Positions 1 to 6,685 of a DNA stretch of 6,867 nucleotides are shown piece after piece. Below the pieces are notes generated by a model. That model saw only the letters and a list, made by a program, of their open reading frames with translations. It was not told the origin of the DNA and did not search any database. Location: contig CAZSLI010000036.1 of the NCBI GenBank assembly GCA_964607705.1, positions 1 through 6,867 on the forward strand, read 5' to 3'. Position 1 is the first letter of the stretch. Every line of letters starts with the position of its first letter. The stretch is from CAZSLI01 sp964607705 (GTDB lineage: Bacteria > Actinomycetota > Coriobacteriia > Anaerosomatales > PHET01). A program made the translations under genes and the position numbers.

Positions 1-69
1 TTTCGGAGCTTTAGCACAAGCTGTCAGGCACATAACCAACAGCAATAAAGCATAATTCGACATTCTCAT
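1..69 (-). CDS. N-terminal fragment of a probable lipoprotein, next gene of the PUL operon
   Basis: Only the first 23 codons are present; the gene runs off the left edge. Read from the ATG at 69 it begins MRMSNYALLLLVMCLTACAK. A short basic start is followed by a leucine-rich hydrophobic stretch (residues 7-15) and a lipobox Leu-Thr-Ala-Cys, with the acylated Cys at residue 18, so a signal peptidase II lipoprotein is the best reading. The residues after Cys (Ala-Lys-Ala-Pro-Lys) are basic rather than acidic, so the Bacteroidota surface-export signal is not obvious and periplasmic retention is possible. A second in-frame ATG at 63 would still keep the signal. It starts 31 bp after the GH43 stop on the same strand, so it is probably co-transcribed. 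In a PUL this position usually holds another glycosidase or a glycan-binding protein, but the mature domain is outside the window and no function can be assigned. Confidence 0.7.
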   Translation of the reverse strand, partial: MRMSNYALLLLVMCLTACAKAPK

Positions 70-100
70 AAATTTATAAAACTAGTTTATCAATGTAACA

Positions 101-1666
101 TTATTGTTTTTTGCATGTGGGACCATCATGCCGGTAAGTAAACCAATTAAATGAAGCTTTTCCTTTATCTGCTAATGTGTTATAACAATACAATCCCACA
201 CGTACTCCCTTCCAGTATCCAAATTTCATACTGAAAGTGTTTCCACATAAATGGAATTGCTTATTATCCAAACTATAGGCAAACTGATAAGCATTATCAA
301 TTGCATTCAGTTGCAAACGTAAATAAACTTTTTTACCTGCTGATAACTTCATAATACGGATAAGCTGATTATTGCGATCCATATAAATCCACTTCTCACC
401 ATCAATCATAGAAACGCCCAGTAACACATTCTCTTTTCCTATACAGACCAGTCCGCAGTATTGTCCCTCTTCCATATCACTGTAATTGAGCTCCGTCATA
501 ACTATCCCCATATATCCCATACTCTTTTGAGTAAGCGTGTTTCTGGCAAGTTTAAAGTTCTCAGCTTTCAGTGCTTTCAGCGTAATTGCACCTTTCTTGT
601 CTGTGAGTGACCATGCATCATCAACGGGATTGTGGTTAAACTGCCACTGAAGAGATAAAACCGGTGAAGAGAAATCATCACTCGTCCGTGGAACCGTTAC
701 AGCACTCTTTTTCCCCACATTCGGTTTTTTCCAGGTCTTAACCGGTTCACCAACTCCATTTCCATCAATATCTACCCCCATAACCGGCCAGTTATCATGC
801 CAGTGCATTGGTTGCAGATGCACCACTCTTCCTATTGGATTGCAATGCTGAAAATGGAAAAAGAACCATTCGCCCTGCGGAGTGTCTACCATGGCTCCCT
901 GATGCGGACCGTTAATCGCTGTAGTACCTTGTTCCAATACCACTTTTTTCTCATACGGACCATAAATGCTCTTTGAGCGAATCACAGTCTGCCAGCCTTT
1001 CTCCACACCCCCTTCAGGGATGCTGATGTAGTAATATCCATTCAGTTTATGAATCTTTGTACCTTCAGCTACCGGACCGGTATAAACCACCTTGCCCTCA
1101 TCAAGCAAACGTGTACCATCTGCACTCATTTTGTGAATAATAATCGGTCCCGCACCATGCTGGCTGCGCCCCAGATATGCCTGTCCGTCTTCATCCCAGA
1201 AAGGACATGGATCTTCCCACTTCTCTATGTGTGCCACATTGGTAAGCGGGCTCCACGGACCGGTTGCTTCTTTGGCTTTTGTCATAAACAACCCCTCTTT
1301 GGGTGTACAGAAGAATATCCAGAAATATCCATCGTGGTACCTGATAGAAGGAGCCCACGAGCCACCTGCATACTGACTGTTGGTATCAAATCCGGGATAA
1401 TCAAGTCGTTTATATACCTGAGAAATAAGCTTCCAGTTAACCATATCCTCCGATTCCAGCACCTGCATACCCATAAAATGAAAATCAGATGCCACCATAT
1501 AATACTTCTCCCCCACCCGTATCACATCCGGATCGGAATAGTCAGCATTCAAAATCGGGTTGGCATATGTTCCGTTGCCCAGATCACCCCATTGGTTGGG
1601 GCAATCCTGGGCAAACAAAACAATTACCTTAGTAATAACACATATAATTAATAAAAATCTTCTCAT
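101..1666 (-). CDS. Secreted glycoside hydrolase family 43 (alpha-L-arabinofuranosidase / beta-xylosidase type)
   Basis: This 521-residue protein is a complete GH43 enzyme, an inverting glycosidase that usually removes alpha-L-arabinofuranosyl or beta-D-xylosyl units from plant glycans. Residues 1-19 form a signal peptide, probably cut at Ala19-Gln20 (LFA-QDC); there is no lipobox, so a periplasmic location is likely. The five-bladed propeller spans about residues 30-310. The three GH43 catalytic acids are visible: the base Asp45 in YSDPDVIR, the pKa-modulating Asp152 in EDPCPFWDEDG, and the acid Glu201 in AEGTKIHKLNGYYY. His255 in NGPHQG fits the conserved propeller-centre metal or water ligand. 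Residues about 329-512 (from DDFSSPVLSLQWQFN) form a C-terminal concanavalin-like beta-sandwich, which caps the active site in this type. The architecture and the SDFHFMGMQVLESEDMVNWK segment resemble subfamily 12 enzymes such as those of xyloglucan PULs, but the subfamily is from memory. The ATG lies only 3 bp after the susD stop. Arabinosidase versus xylosidase activity cannot be settled from sequence. Confidence 0.93.
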   Translation of the reverse strand: MRRFLLIICVITKVIVLFAQDCPNQWGDLGNGTYANPILNADYSDPDVIRVGEKYYMVASDFHFMGMQVLESEDMVNWKLISQVYKRLDYPGFDTNSQYAGGSWAPSIRYHDGYFWIFFCTPKEGLFMTKAKEATGPWSPLTNVAHIEKWEDPCPFWDEDGQAYLGRSQHGAGPIIIHKMSADGTRLLDEGKVVYTGPVAEGTKIHKLNGYYYISIPEGGVEKGWQTVIRSKSIYGPYEKKVVLEQGTTAINGPHQGAMVDTPQGEWFFFHFQHCNPIGRVVHLQPMHWHDNWPVMGVDIDGNGVGEPVKTWKKPNVGKKSAVTVPRTSDDFSSPVLSLQWQFNHNPVDDAWSLTDKKGAITLKALKAENFKLARNTLTQKSMGYMGIVMTELNYSDMEEGQYCGLVCIGKENVLLGVSMIDGEKWIYMDRNNQLIRIMKLSAGKKVYLRLQLNAIDNAYQFAYSLDNKQFHLCGNTFSMKFGYWKGVRVGLYCYNTLADKGKASFNWFTYRHDGPTCKKQ

Positions 1667-1669
1667 TAA

Positions 1670-3220
1670 TTAGTATCCNNNNNNNNNNNNNNNNNNNNNN
1701 NNNNNNNNNNNNNNNNNNNNNNNNNNNNNNNNNNNNNNNNNNNNNNNNNNNNNNNNNNNNNNNNNNNNNNNNNNNNNNATTGTTCCCGGACGTTGACGAA
1801 GTTTGTTAATCATCTGAGCAGCTTTTTCTGTATCTCCCATTTGCAGGTAAGCCTCAGCAGCAATCAGATAAGCTTCACCTAAACGAGCCACCACCACGTC
1901 GTGCATGCTACATGATGTACTGCGGTTAGCAATTGAAGCATCAGTATAGTCATCAAACTTCTTAATACAAGCATTACCATAGTCCTGTGAACGACGGTCT
2001 TTATACGTAGCAGGTTTACCGTTAGAAGGAGCAATACCACCATCAGCAATTGTTTTACTAATCAGGGTATTCTTCTTTATTCCATACGGATCATCAGCTT
2101 TCCATGCCGCAATATCAGCATCTGTAGCCCATGCCGGAGCATAGTAATAAATAATAGGCGAAGTAGTAGGAGCTGAATAATAATCAAAATAAGCCTGATG
2201 GAACTCAAGCATAAATGTCTGTTCCAAACGAGCATCACCACGAGTATACATTTGTTGTAGTCGTAAAGATGGTGCAAAGTTTCCATCAATACCTTTATTT
2301 CTTGGCTTTTCAGATCCTCCCAGATAAGAGCCGAATTGGGCCTGTTGGTAAGAACCGTTTGATGAAGGATTTGAAACTGATGCAGCGCTAAACTGAACAC
2401 TCCAGAAAATTTCACTATTCTCTTCATTCGCTATATTAAATGCGCTTTCAATGGAAAGAGACGGAGCTTCACTATTTATAGCCTGCAAGGCATATTTGGC
2501 TGCATTCTCAAAATCGGTACTCTGAGCCACCTTTTCTTCTTGTGCTTCATAACCGGTTCCATCCAGCCATCCGCGGGTAAGGTAAGCTTTCGACAGATAG
2601 AATGCAGCAGCACGTTTGTTCGCACGTCCTACTCCTGATTTTGAGCGATCCAACAAATGAGAATCTGAAGAAATCAGATAGGTAAATTCATCTATAATGA
2701 ATTTATACATGTCAGAGAGGCTTGCACGAGCGTGACTCATTTCGGCATAATCGAACATTTTTGTATTTAAGGCAACCGGGCCATACTGTTGAACGAGTTG
2801 AAAATAGTACCATGCACGTAAAAAGCGGGCTTCATCTATGTATTGTAAACGCACGCCCGAATCAGCAGTTGTTTCGCCATAAGCTATCACACTATTGGCC
2901 AGTTGAATACCTTTATAGCAATTCACATAGAAGTTTTTAATATTTCCTTCATCAGCAGTAAAAGTGTACTGACTCAAAACTACTCCCTGTGATTTTCCAT
3001 CAGCATATAAATCGGTACCGGCCACAAATAATAGCGGTGATGTATTGTATAAACTGCGTAAAGTAGAGTACGCGCTGTTGGTTAAGTTAGCAAAACCGGT
3101 TGTAGTAGCATAGAACTGAGCTGATGCCACATTTGATCTGTTATCCTGATCAAGAAAATCAGAACAACCGGTAAGTGTTGACAAGGCTAGTAAGCCTACT
3201 ATAAAATATTTCTTTTTCAT
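1670..3220 (-). CDS. susD: SusD/RagB-family surface glycan-binding lipoprotein, C-terminal region lost in an assembly gap
   Basis: This is the outer-leaflet lipoprotein that binds glycan and forms the lid of the neighbouring SusC channel. The 480 readable residues start with MKKKYFIVGLLALSTLTGCS: a lipobox Leu-Thr-Gly-Cys with acylated Cys19, followed by SDFLDQD, an acidic tail that fits surface export. The SusD core signature EARFLRAWYYFQLVQQYGP lies at 130-148, within the TPR-like helices. The C-terminal helical signature, VVVARLGEAYLIAAEAYLQM with the following INKLRQR, covers 442-477. After Thr480 come 100 Ns, then Gly-Tyr-stop, matching the common SusD ending (NPGY). The RagB/SusD block that normally follows, roughly DERxRELxGExxRWxDLxR, is missing, so it should be in the gap. 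The nominal 516-residue length is therefore an artefact and the real protein is probably longer. The ATG lies 12 bp after the susC stop, with no Shine-Dalgarno, which is normal for the phylum. The symbol denotes the family, not the starch protein itself. Confidence 0.93.
   Translation of the reverse strand: MKKKYFIVGLLALSTLTGCSDFLDQDNRSNVASAQFYATTTGFANLTNSAYSTLRSLYNTSPLLFVAGTDLYADGKSQGVVLSQYTFTADEGNIKNFYVNCYKGIQLANSVIAYGETTADSGVRLQYIDEARFLRAWYYFQLVQQYGPVALNTKMFDYAEMSHARASLSDMYKFIIDEFTYLISSDSHLLDRSKSGVGRANKRAAAFYLSKAYLTRGWLDGTGYEAQEEKVAQSTDFENAAKYALQAINSEAPSLSIESAFNIANEENSEIFWSVQFSAASVSNPSSNGSYQQAQFGSYLGGSEKPRNKGIDGNFAPSLRLQQMYTRGDARLEQTFMLEFHQAYFDYYSAPTTSPIIYYYAPAWATDADIAAWKADDPYGIKKNTLISKTIADGGIAPSNGKPATYKDRRSQDYGNACIKKFDDYTDASIANRSTSCSMHDVVVARLGEAYLIAAEAYLQMGDTEKAAQMINKLRQRPGTXXXXXXXXXXXXXXXXXXXXXXXXXXXXXXXXXXGY
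1679..1778. other. Assembly gap (100 Ns) inside susD
   Basis: There are exactly 100 consecutive Ns, the conventional placeholder for a scaffold join of unknown length. Reading from the right the susD frame is open up to Thr480 (codon 1783-1781). On the left the sequence resumes with Gly-Tyr-stop in what happens to be the same frame. That agreement has a one-in-three chance and says nothing about the true length. From the position of the INKLRQR motif in the SusD family, I would expect on the order of 75 to 130 missing residues instead of 33. Confidence 0.97.
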
Positions 3221-3232
3221 AATCGTTACATT

Positions 3233-6200
3233 TTAGAATTTTAAATTTACACCAAACTGATAAGTTCTTGAGCTTACCCCATTAGAACCGTCATAAACAT
3301 TTGCCCATGCCCATTCAGGATCAAAGCCTTCATAATTGGTAAATATAAACGGATTCAATATATTTGCGTAAATTCTCAAATTAGATACATGTATCTTTGA
3401 TATCCACTTTTTAGGGAAAGTATATCCAACAGTTATATTCTTAACCTTCACAAAAGAGTTATCAACCAGGTTTTGTGAACCACCTGACCAATATGCACCG
3501 CCTCCTTTACCGTTTGTACCATTGGTTGGGAAAGGATATTTTCCGTAGTGAGTCTTTTCCTGATAAGCAATCTTGCCATCTTCTCCCAATATCGGAGCAC
3601 CTTCAGGAATGTAGAAATCCATATTCATACGCATCATACCACGCTGTCCGTAATCAAGGAATTCATTCATGAATGAAGAGTACACTCTACCACCCTGACT
3701 TGCATAGATATTAACAGAAAAATCCAGGTTCTTATAAGAAAGATTGGAAACAAAGCTACCTGTCCATGTTGGAAGGCAGTGTCCTAAAATCATCTTATCA
3801 TCAGCGTTAATTGTACCGTTCTTGTCTTTATCGTAAATTTTCATTTCACCTTCAAAGAATTTAGTCTTCATTTTCGGATCTTTAGCATAAGCCTGAGCCT
3901 CTTCACGGGTACATATTCCTGTATATTTGTATCCGTAAACAACATCAATCGGATGATTAATAAACCAGTTGTTACCTACAAGGTCTTCTTTTGCATCATT
4001 CAGTTCTATAATCTTGTTAATGTTTCGTGCAAAGGAGAAGTTAGTTTCCCATCTCCAGTCCTTAGTCTGTACATTAAGCGTGTTCAGTTGTACTTCAATA
4101 CCTTTATTATTAACCTTACCTACATTATTAACTATAGAACCAGTATTAGAGCCCAATTCATAAGGGGTATCCATCTTCATCAGCAAATCTTTGGAATCCT
4201 TGTTGTAAATATCCACAGAACCGTTGATTCTGTTGTTGAACAAGCCAAAATCAAAACCAAAGTTAAACTCAGTTGTTTTTTCCCAGGTCAGGTTAGTGTT
4301 AGTCATTGTATAACCATATCCGTTAGCTACGTTCGAACCAAAGTTATAGTAATTCTTCACATTAGCCAAAGCCTGTGTGTCATACGGTCCTACACCTGCA
4401 TTATTACCTGTTACACCGAAGCTGGCACGAAGTTTCAGGTTGCTTAACCATTTGTTGGCATACTCCATGAACTTTTCATCAGAGATACGCCATGCCAAAG
4501 CTGCAGAAGGGAACATACCCCAACGGTTGTTTTTCTGGAACTTAGAACTTCCGTCCCAACGTGAAGATACAGTCAACATATATCTTCCTTTGTAAGCATA
4601 ATTAATACGACCTACATACGAAAGCATTGATATTTTATTGTAATAGCTCCATTTATCCTGCACGGTGCCTGAACCCAGGTTATACCAGTCTACATCAAAT
4701 GGCATATCCACTACATTAATATAATCGCCTTCACTTTTCTGTTCGTAAACACTGAACAAGGCCAATGCATTGAAGCTATGGTCGCCAATGCTTTTCATAT
4801 AGTTAGCCTGAGTATCCCATGTATATGAAAATACATCATTGTTATACTTCTCGGCCATATTGGTTTTTCCCTGACGAAGCTGAGTGGATGTTCCGTAGAA
4901 AGTACCACGTGTATTCTTTGAATACATAGGCGAGAATGTTGTTTTGAAGATTATGTCTTTTACCGGACTATATTGCAAATACAGATTTGCCATCATGTCA
5001 TAATAGCGTGTATCGTCTTTAGAATTATCACGGTCTATCACCGGGTTGATGTTAGAAGTCGGGCCACCGCCATTTGGATATACTACAGCATCTTTTCCCG
5101 GCTGATAAATTGGCTGACCGGCATTTTCGCCTTCCCAGTAATAACAAGGCATATTCGGAGTCATGCGGAATCCTGACAGTACTGAGTTCAGACTACCGTT
5201 TCTCTTCATAGAAGTAGCCAGATTGGTAGAAAAACCGGCCAATACCTTTTCAGATATTTTATGTTCCAATGCTCCTTTCAGGTTCCAGCGTTCGTAGCCA
5301 TCATATAAAATACCCTTTTCATTCTGGTATCCCAGTCCCACATGATAAGAAATATCTTTTGCATTTCCTGATATATTCAGGAAATGGTTTTGTTGTGAAC
5401 CATCTCGGGTAACAATATCAAACCAGTTGGTATAATTTTTATTCAGATACATATCCTTAACCACCTGACTGTCTCCTCCCCAGAAATTGGCAAGGTTAGA
5501 AGCACTCATGTCCCACTTAGTCAGTCCGGTAGCATTATCCAGCGTTGAAGTCAGATAACGTGAGAAACGGAACTTCATAAACTGGTCACCATCCATAAAA
5601 TCAGGCATGTTGGCTTTTGTCTTCACCCCATAATATCCGTCATAGCTCACAGTTGTTCTTGTAGCATTGGTATCCCCTCTTTTGGTAGAGATCATCACCA
5701 CACCATTAGTAGCGCGCGAACCATAGATAGCGGTAGAAGATGCATCTTTCAAAATGTCTACCTTTTCAATATCCATCGGATTCAGAAAGTTCATATTATC
5801 GCATACTACACCGTCAATAACATAAAGCGGTTCGCCGCCATTCAGTGAACTCTTACCACGTATCTGAATACCGAACCCTTCACCGGCACGGCTGGAGTTT
5901 TGAGTAATGTTCACACCGGCAACCTGACCCTGCAAACTTTCCATCAGTGAAGTAGTACCTTTAGCCGATATATTCTCCGCTTTCACACTACCCACAGAAC
6001 CGGTCAGGTCGGCTTTCTTCACTACACCATAACCAACCACAACCACTTCATCCAGCAGTTTATTGTCCGATACAAGTGTTATCGTTAATTTCTGCTGATT
6101 TCCAACCTTTATTTCCTGTGATTTGTATCCCACATACGAAACTGTCAGCACAGCATTAGCAGGCACATTTAATGTAAAGTTACCATCAAGATCGGTGATG

Positions 6201-6484
6201 GCTCCGTTCGTCGTTCCTTTTTGTGCAACAGACACACCTATCAATGCTTCACCATTCTGGTCAACAACATGTCCGCTGATTTTTTTGCTCTGATTAATTG
6301 ATTGTTCAATAGAGACGCTTTGTATTTGTGTTGCAACTTCAGCTTTAGCCCCAAGTGGCAAAGCAATTAAACCAAGAGAAAGTCCATAGGTAAACCATGC
6401 TCTTTTAAGAAAATGGTCTGCAGGTAAAAAGGACTCTTTTTTTAAATCACTTTTTCTTTTCATGCTCTTCATATTAGATTTCAT
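3233..6484 (-). CDS. susC: SusC/RagA-family TonB-dependent outer-membrane glycan transporter
   Basis: This is the outer-membrane barrel that imports oligosaccharides captured by the SusD lid, powered by TonB-ExbBD. Numbering from the ATG at 6484 (1083 residues), a long basic region precedes a signal hydrophobic core at about 30-48, ending PLGAKA-EVA. A CarboxypepD_reg-like Ig domain follows at 68-140 (KISGHVVDQNGEALIGV to TVSYVGYKSQEI). The TonB-box-like LDEVVVVGYG is at 144-153. The plug domain spans about 158-270 and contains SLQGQVAGVNI, IRGKSSLNGGEPLYVIDGV and VDILKDASSTAIYGSRATNG, all SusC hallmarks. The 22-strand barrel fills the rest and ends with an aromatic terminal strand, TYQFGVNLKF. 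There is no N-terminal STN domain, so signalling through an anti-sigma factor is unlikely; the divergent sensor fits instead. An open frame continues upstream to a TTG at 6574, but it lacks signal-peptide character. ATGs at 6472 and 6463 are alternative starts. The gene is intact. The symbol denotes the family; the substrate is not known. Confidence 0.93.
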   Translation of the reverse strand: MKSNMKSMKRKSDLKKESFLPADHFLKRAWFTYGLSLGLIALPLGAKAEVATQIQSVSIEQSINQSKKISGHVVDQNGEALIGVSVAQKGTTNGAITDLDGNFTLNVPANAVLTVSYVGYKSQEIKVGNQQKLTITLVSDNKLLDEVVVVGYGVVKKADLTGSVGSVKAENISAKGTTSLMESLQGQVAGVNITQNSSRAGEGFGIQIRGKSSLNGGEPLYVIDGVVCDNMNFLNPMDIEKVDILKDASSTAIYGSRATNGVVMISTKRGDTNATRTTVSYDGYYGVKTKANMPDFMDGDQFMKFRFSRYLTSTLDNATGLTKWDMSASNLANFWGGDSQVVKDMYLNKNYTNWFDIVTRDGSQQNHFLNISGNAKDISYHVGLGYQNEKGILYDGYERWNLKGALEHKISEKVLAGFSTNLATSMKRNGSLNSVLSGFRMTPNMPCYYWEGENAGQPIYQPGKDAVVYPNGGGPTSNINPVIDRDNSKDDTRYYDMMANLYLQYSPVKDIIFKTTFSPMYSKNTRGTFYGTSTQLRQGKTNMAEKYNNDVFSYTWDTQANYMKSIGDHSFNALALFSVYEQKSEGDYINVVDMPFDVDWYNLGSGTVQDKWSYYNKISMLSYVGRINYAYKGRYMLTVSSRWDGSSKFQKNNRWGMFPSAALAWRISDEKFMEYANKWLSNLKLRASFGVTGNNAGVGPYDTQALANVKNYYNFGSNVANGYGYTMTNTNLTWEKTTEFNFGFDFGLFNNRINGSVDIYNKDSKDLLMKMDTPYELGSNTGSIVNNVGKVNNKGIEVQLNTLNVQTKDWRWETNFSFARNINKIIELNDAKEDLVGNNWFINHPIDVVYGYKYTGICTREEAQAYAKDPKMKTKFFEGEMKIYDKDKNGTINADDKMILGHCLPTWTGSFVSNLSYKNLDFSVNIYASQGGRVYSSFMNEFLDYGQRGMMRMNMDFYIPEGAPILGEDGKIAYQEKTHYGKYPFPTNGTNGKGGGAYWSGGSQNLVDNSFVKVKNITVGYTFPKKWISKIHVSNLRIYANILNPFIFTNYEGFDPEWAWANVYDGSNGVSSRTYQFGVNLKF

Positions 6485-6508
6485 AGATTTTAAATAACAA
6501 TCTGGGGT

Positions 6509-6538
6509 CAAATTAAGGCAATGTAGCTCTATTTCAAG
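6509..6538 (-). promoter_or_regulatory. Candidate Bacteroides-type promoter for the susC operon
   Basis: On the minus strand, CTTG (6538-6535) is followed after 18 bp by TTAATTTG (6516-6509). This resembles the Bacteroides sigma-ABfr consensus, TTTG at -33 and TAnnTTTG at -7, with one mismatch in each box and a slightly short spacer. Transcription would start near 6503, about 20 bases before the ATG at 6484, and would leave the TTG at 6574 outside the transcript. PUL promoters are activator-dependent, so a degenerate match is not surprising, but this could be chance in A+T-rich DNA. Confidence 0.25.
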
Positions 6539-6616
6539 TGTAAAATCTGACAACTTTGATGGAATTTCTAACAAATACGATAAAAAACATATCCATTAAG
6601 GCTTTAAAACCATAAT

Positions 6617-6624
6617 TATTTTTG
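6617..6624 (+). promoter_or_regulatory. Candidate -7 box for the sensor gene
   Basis: TATTTTTG matches the Bacteroides -7 consensus TAnnTTTG exactly and lies 61 bp before the sensor ATG, which would give a leader of roughly 55 nt. No TTTG is found at the expected -33 distance upstream, so only half of the promoter is supported. Confidence 0.3.
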
Positions 6625-6657
6625 ATTACTGCTCATTTTCTTCTATTTTCGCAAGTA

Positions 6658-6676
6658 GATAATGATTATCATTTGT
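6658..6676. promoter_or_regulatory. Fur-family-box-like overlapping palindrome before the sensor gene
   Basis: The sequence starting at 6658, GATAATGATTATCATTTGT, contains two overlapping perfect 6-1-6 inverted repeats: GATAAT-G-ATTATC (6658-6670) and AATGAT-T-ATCATT (6661-6673). Compared with the classical 19-bp Fur box GATAATGATAATCATTATC, 15 of 19 positions match, with the mismatches at the centre and the last three bases. The first palindrome also resembles the PerR box TTATAATNATTATAA. It ends 9 bp before the sensor ATG. A Fur-, PerR- or Zur-type operator is one reading; a chance palindrome or an mRNA hairpin near the start codon are others. Confidence 0.3.
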
Positions 6677-6685
6677 TACGCCTTT

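Larger units (their letters stand above)
6485..6685. promoter_or_regulatory. Divergent intergenic region between the susC operon and the sensor gene
   Basis: About 200 bp of A+T-rich, non-coding sequence separates the two divergent starts. It must hold the promoter of the susC operon, the promoter of the sensor gene, and presumably the operator of the regulator's AraC-type DNA-binding domain, if it has one. The weak open frame from the TTG at 6574 crosses part of it but looks non-coding. I see no tRNA, terminator-like hairpin or mobile-element end here. Candidate elements are listed separately. Confidence 0.75.

Noticed and set aside
1049..1651. A 200-codon open frame on the plus strand opposite GH43
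   Set aside because: It lies entirely within the GH43 gene on the other strand, is rich in Cys, His and Ile as antisense frames of such genes often are, and has no recognisable domain. GH43 has clear catalytic motifs, so this is a shadow.
2077..2427. A 116-codon minus-strand open frame inside susD
   Set aside because: It is an out-of-frame reading of susD, with low-complexity Leu/Ile-rich sequence and no family features.
3953..4447. A 164-codon plus-strand open frame opposite susC, with a shorter overlapping frame
   Set aside because: It is antisense to well-conserved SusC barrel sequence and has no domain, signal peptide or plausible promoter.
6485..6574. N-terminal extension of SusC from the TTG at 6574
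   Set aside because: It is an alternative start codon, the added residues are unlike a signal peptide, and a normal signal sequence follows the ATGs at 6484-6463.
6512..6602. 8-bp direct repeat ATTAAGGC at 6512-6519 and 6595-6602
   Set aside because: It is too short, and the copies are too far apart, to distinguish from chance in this A+T-rich region.
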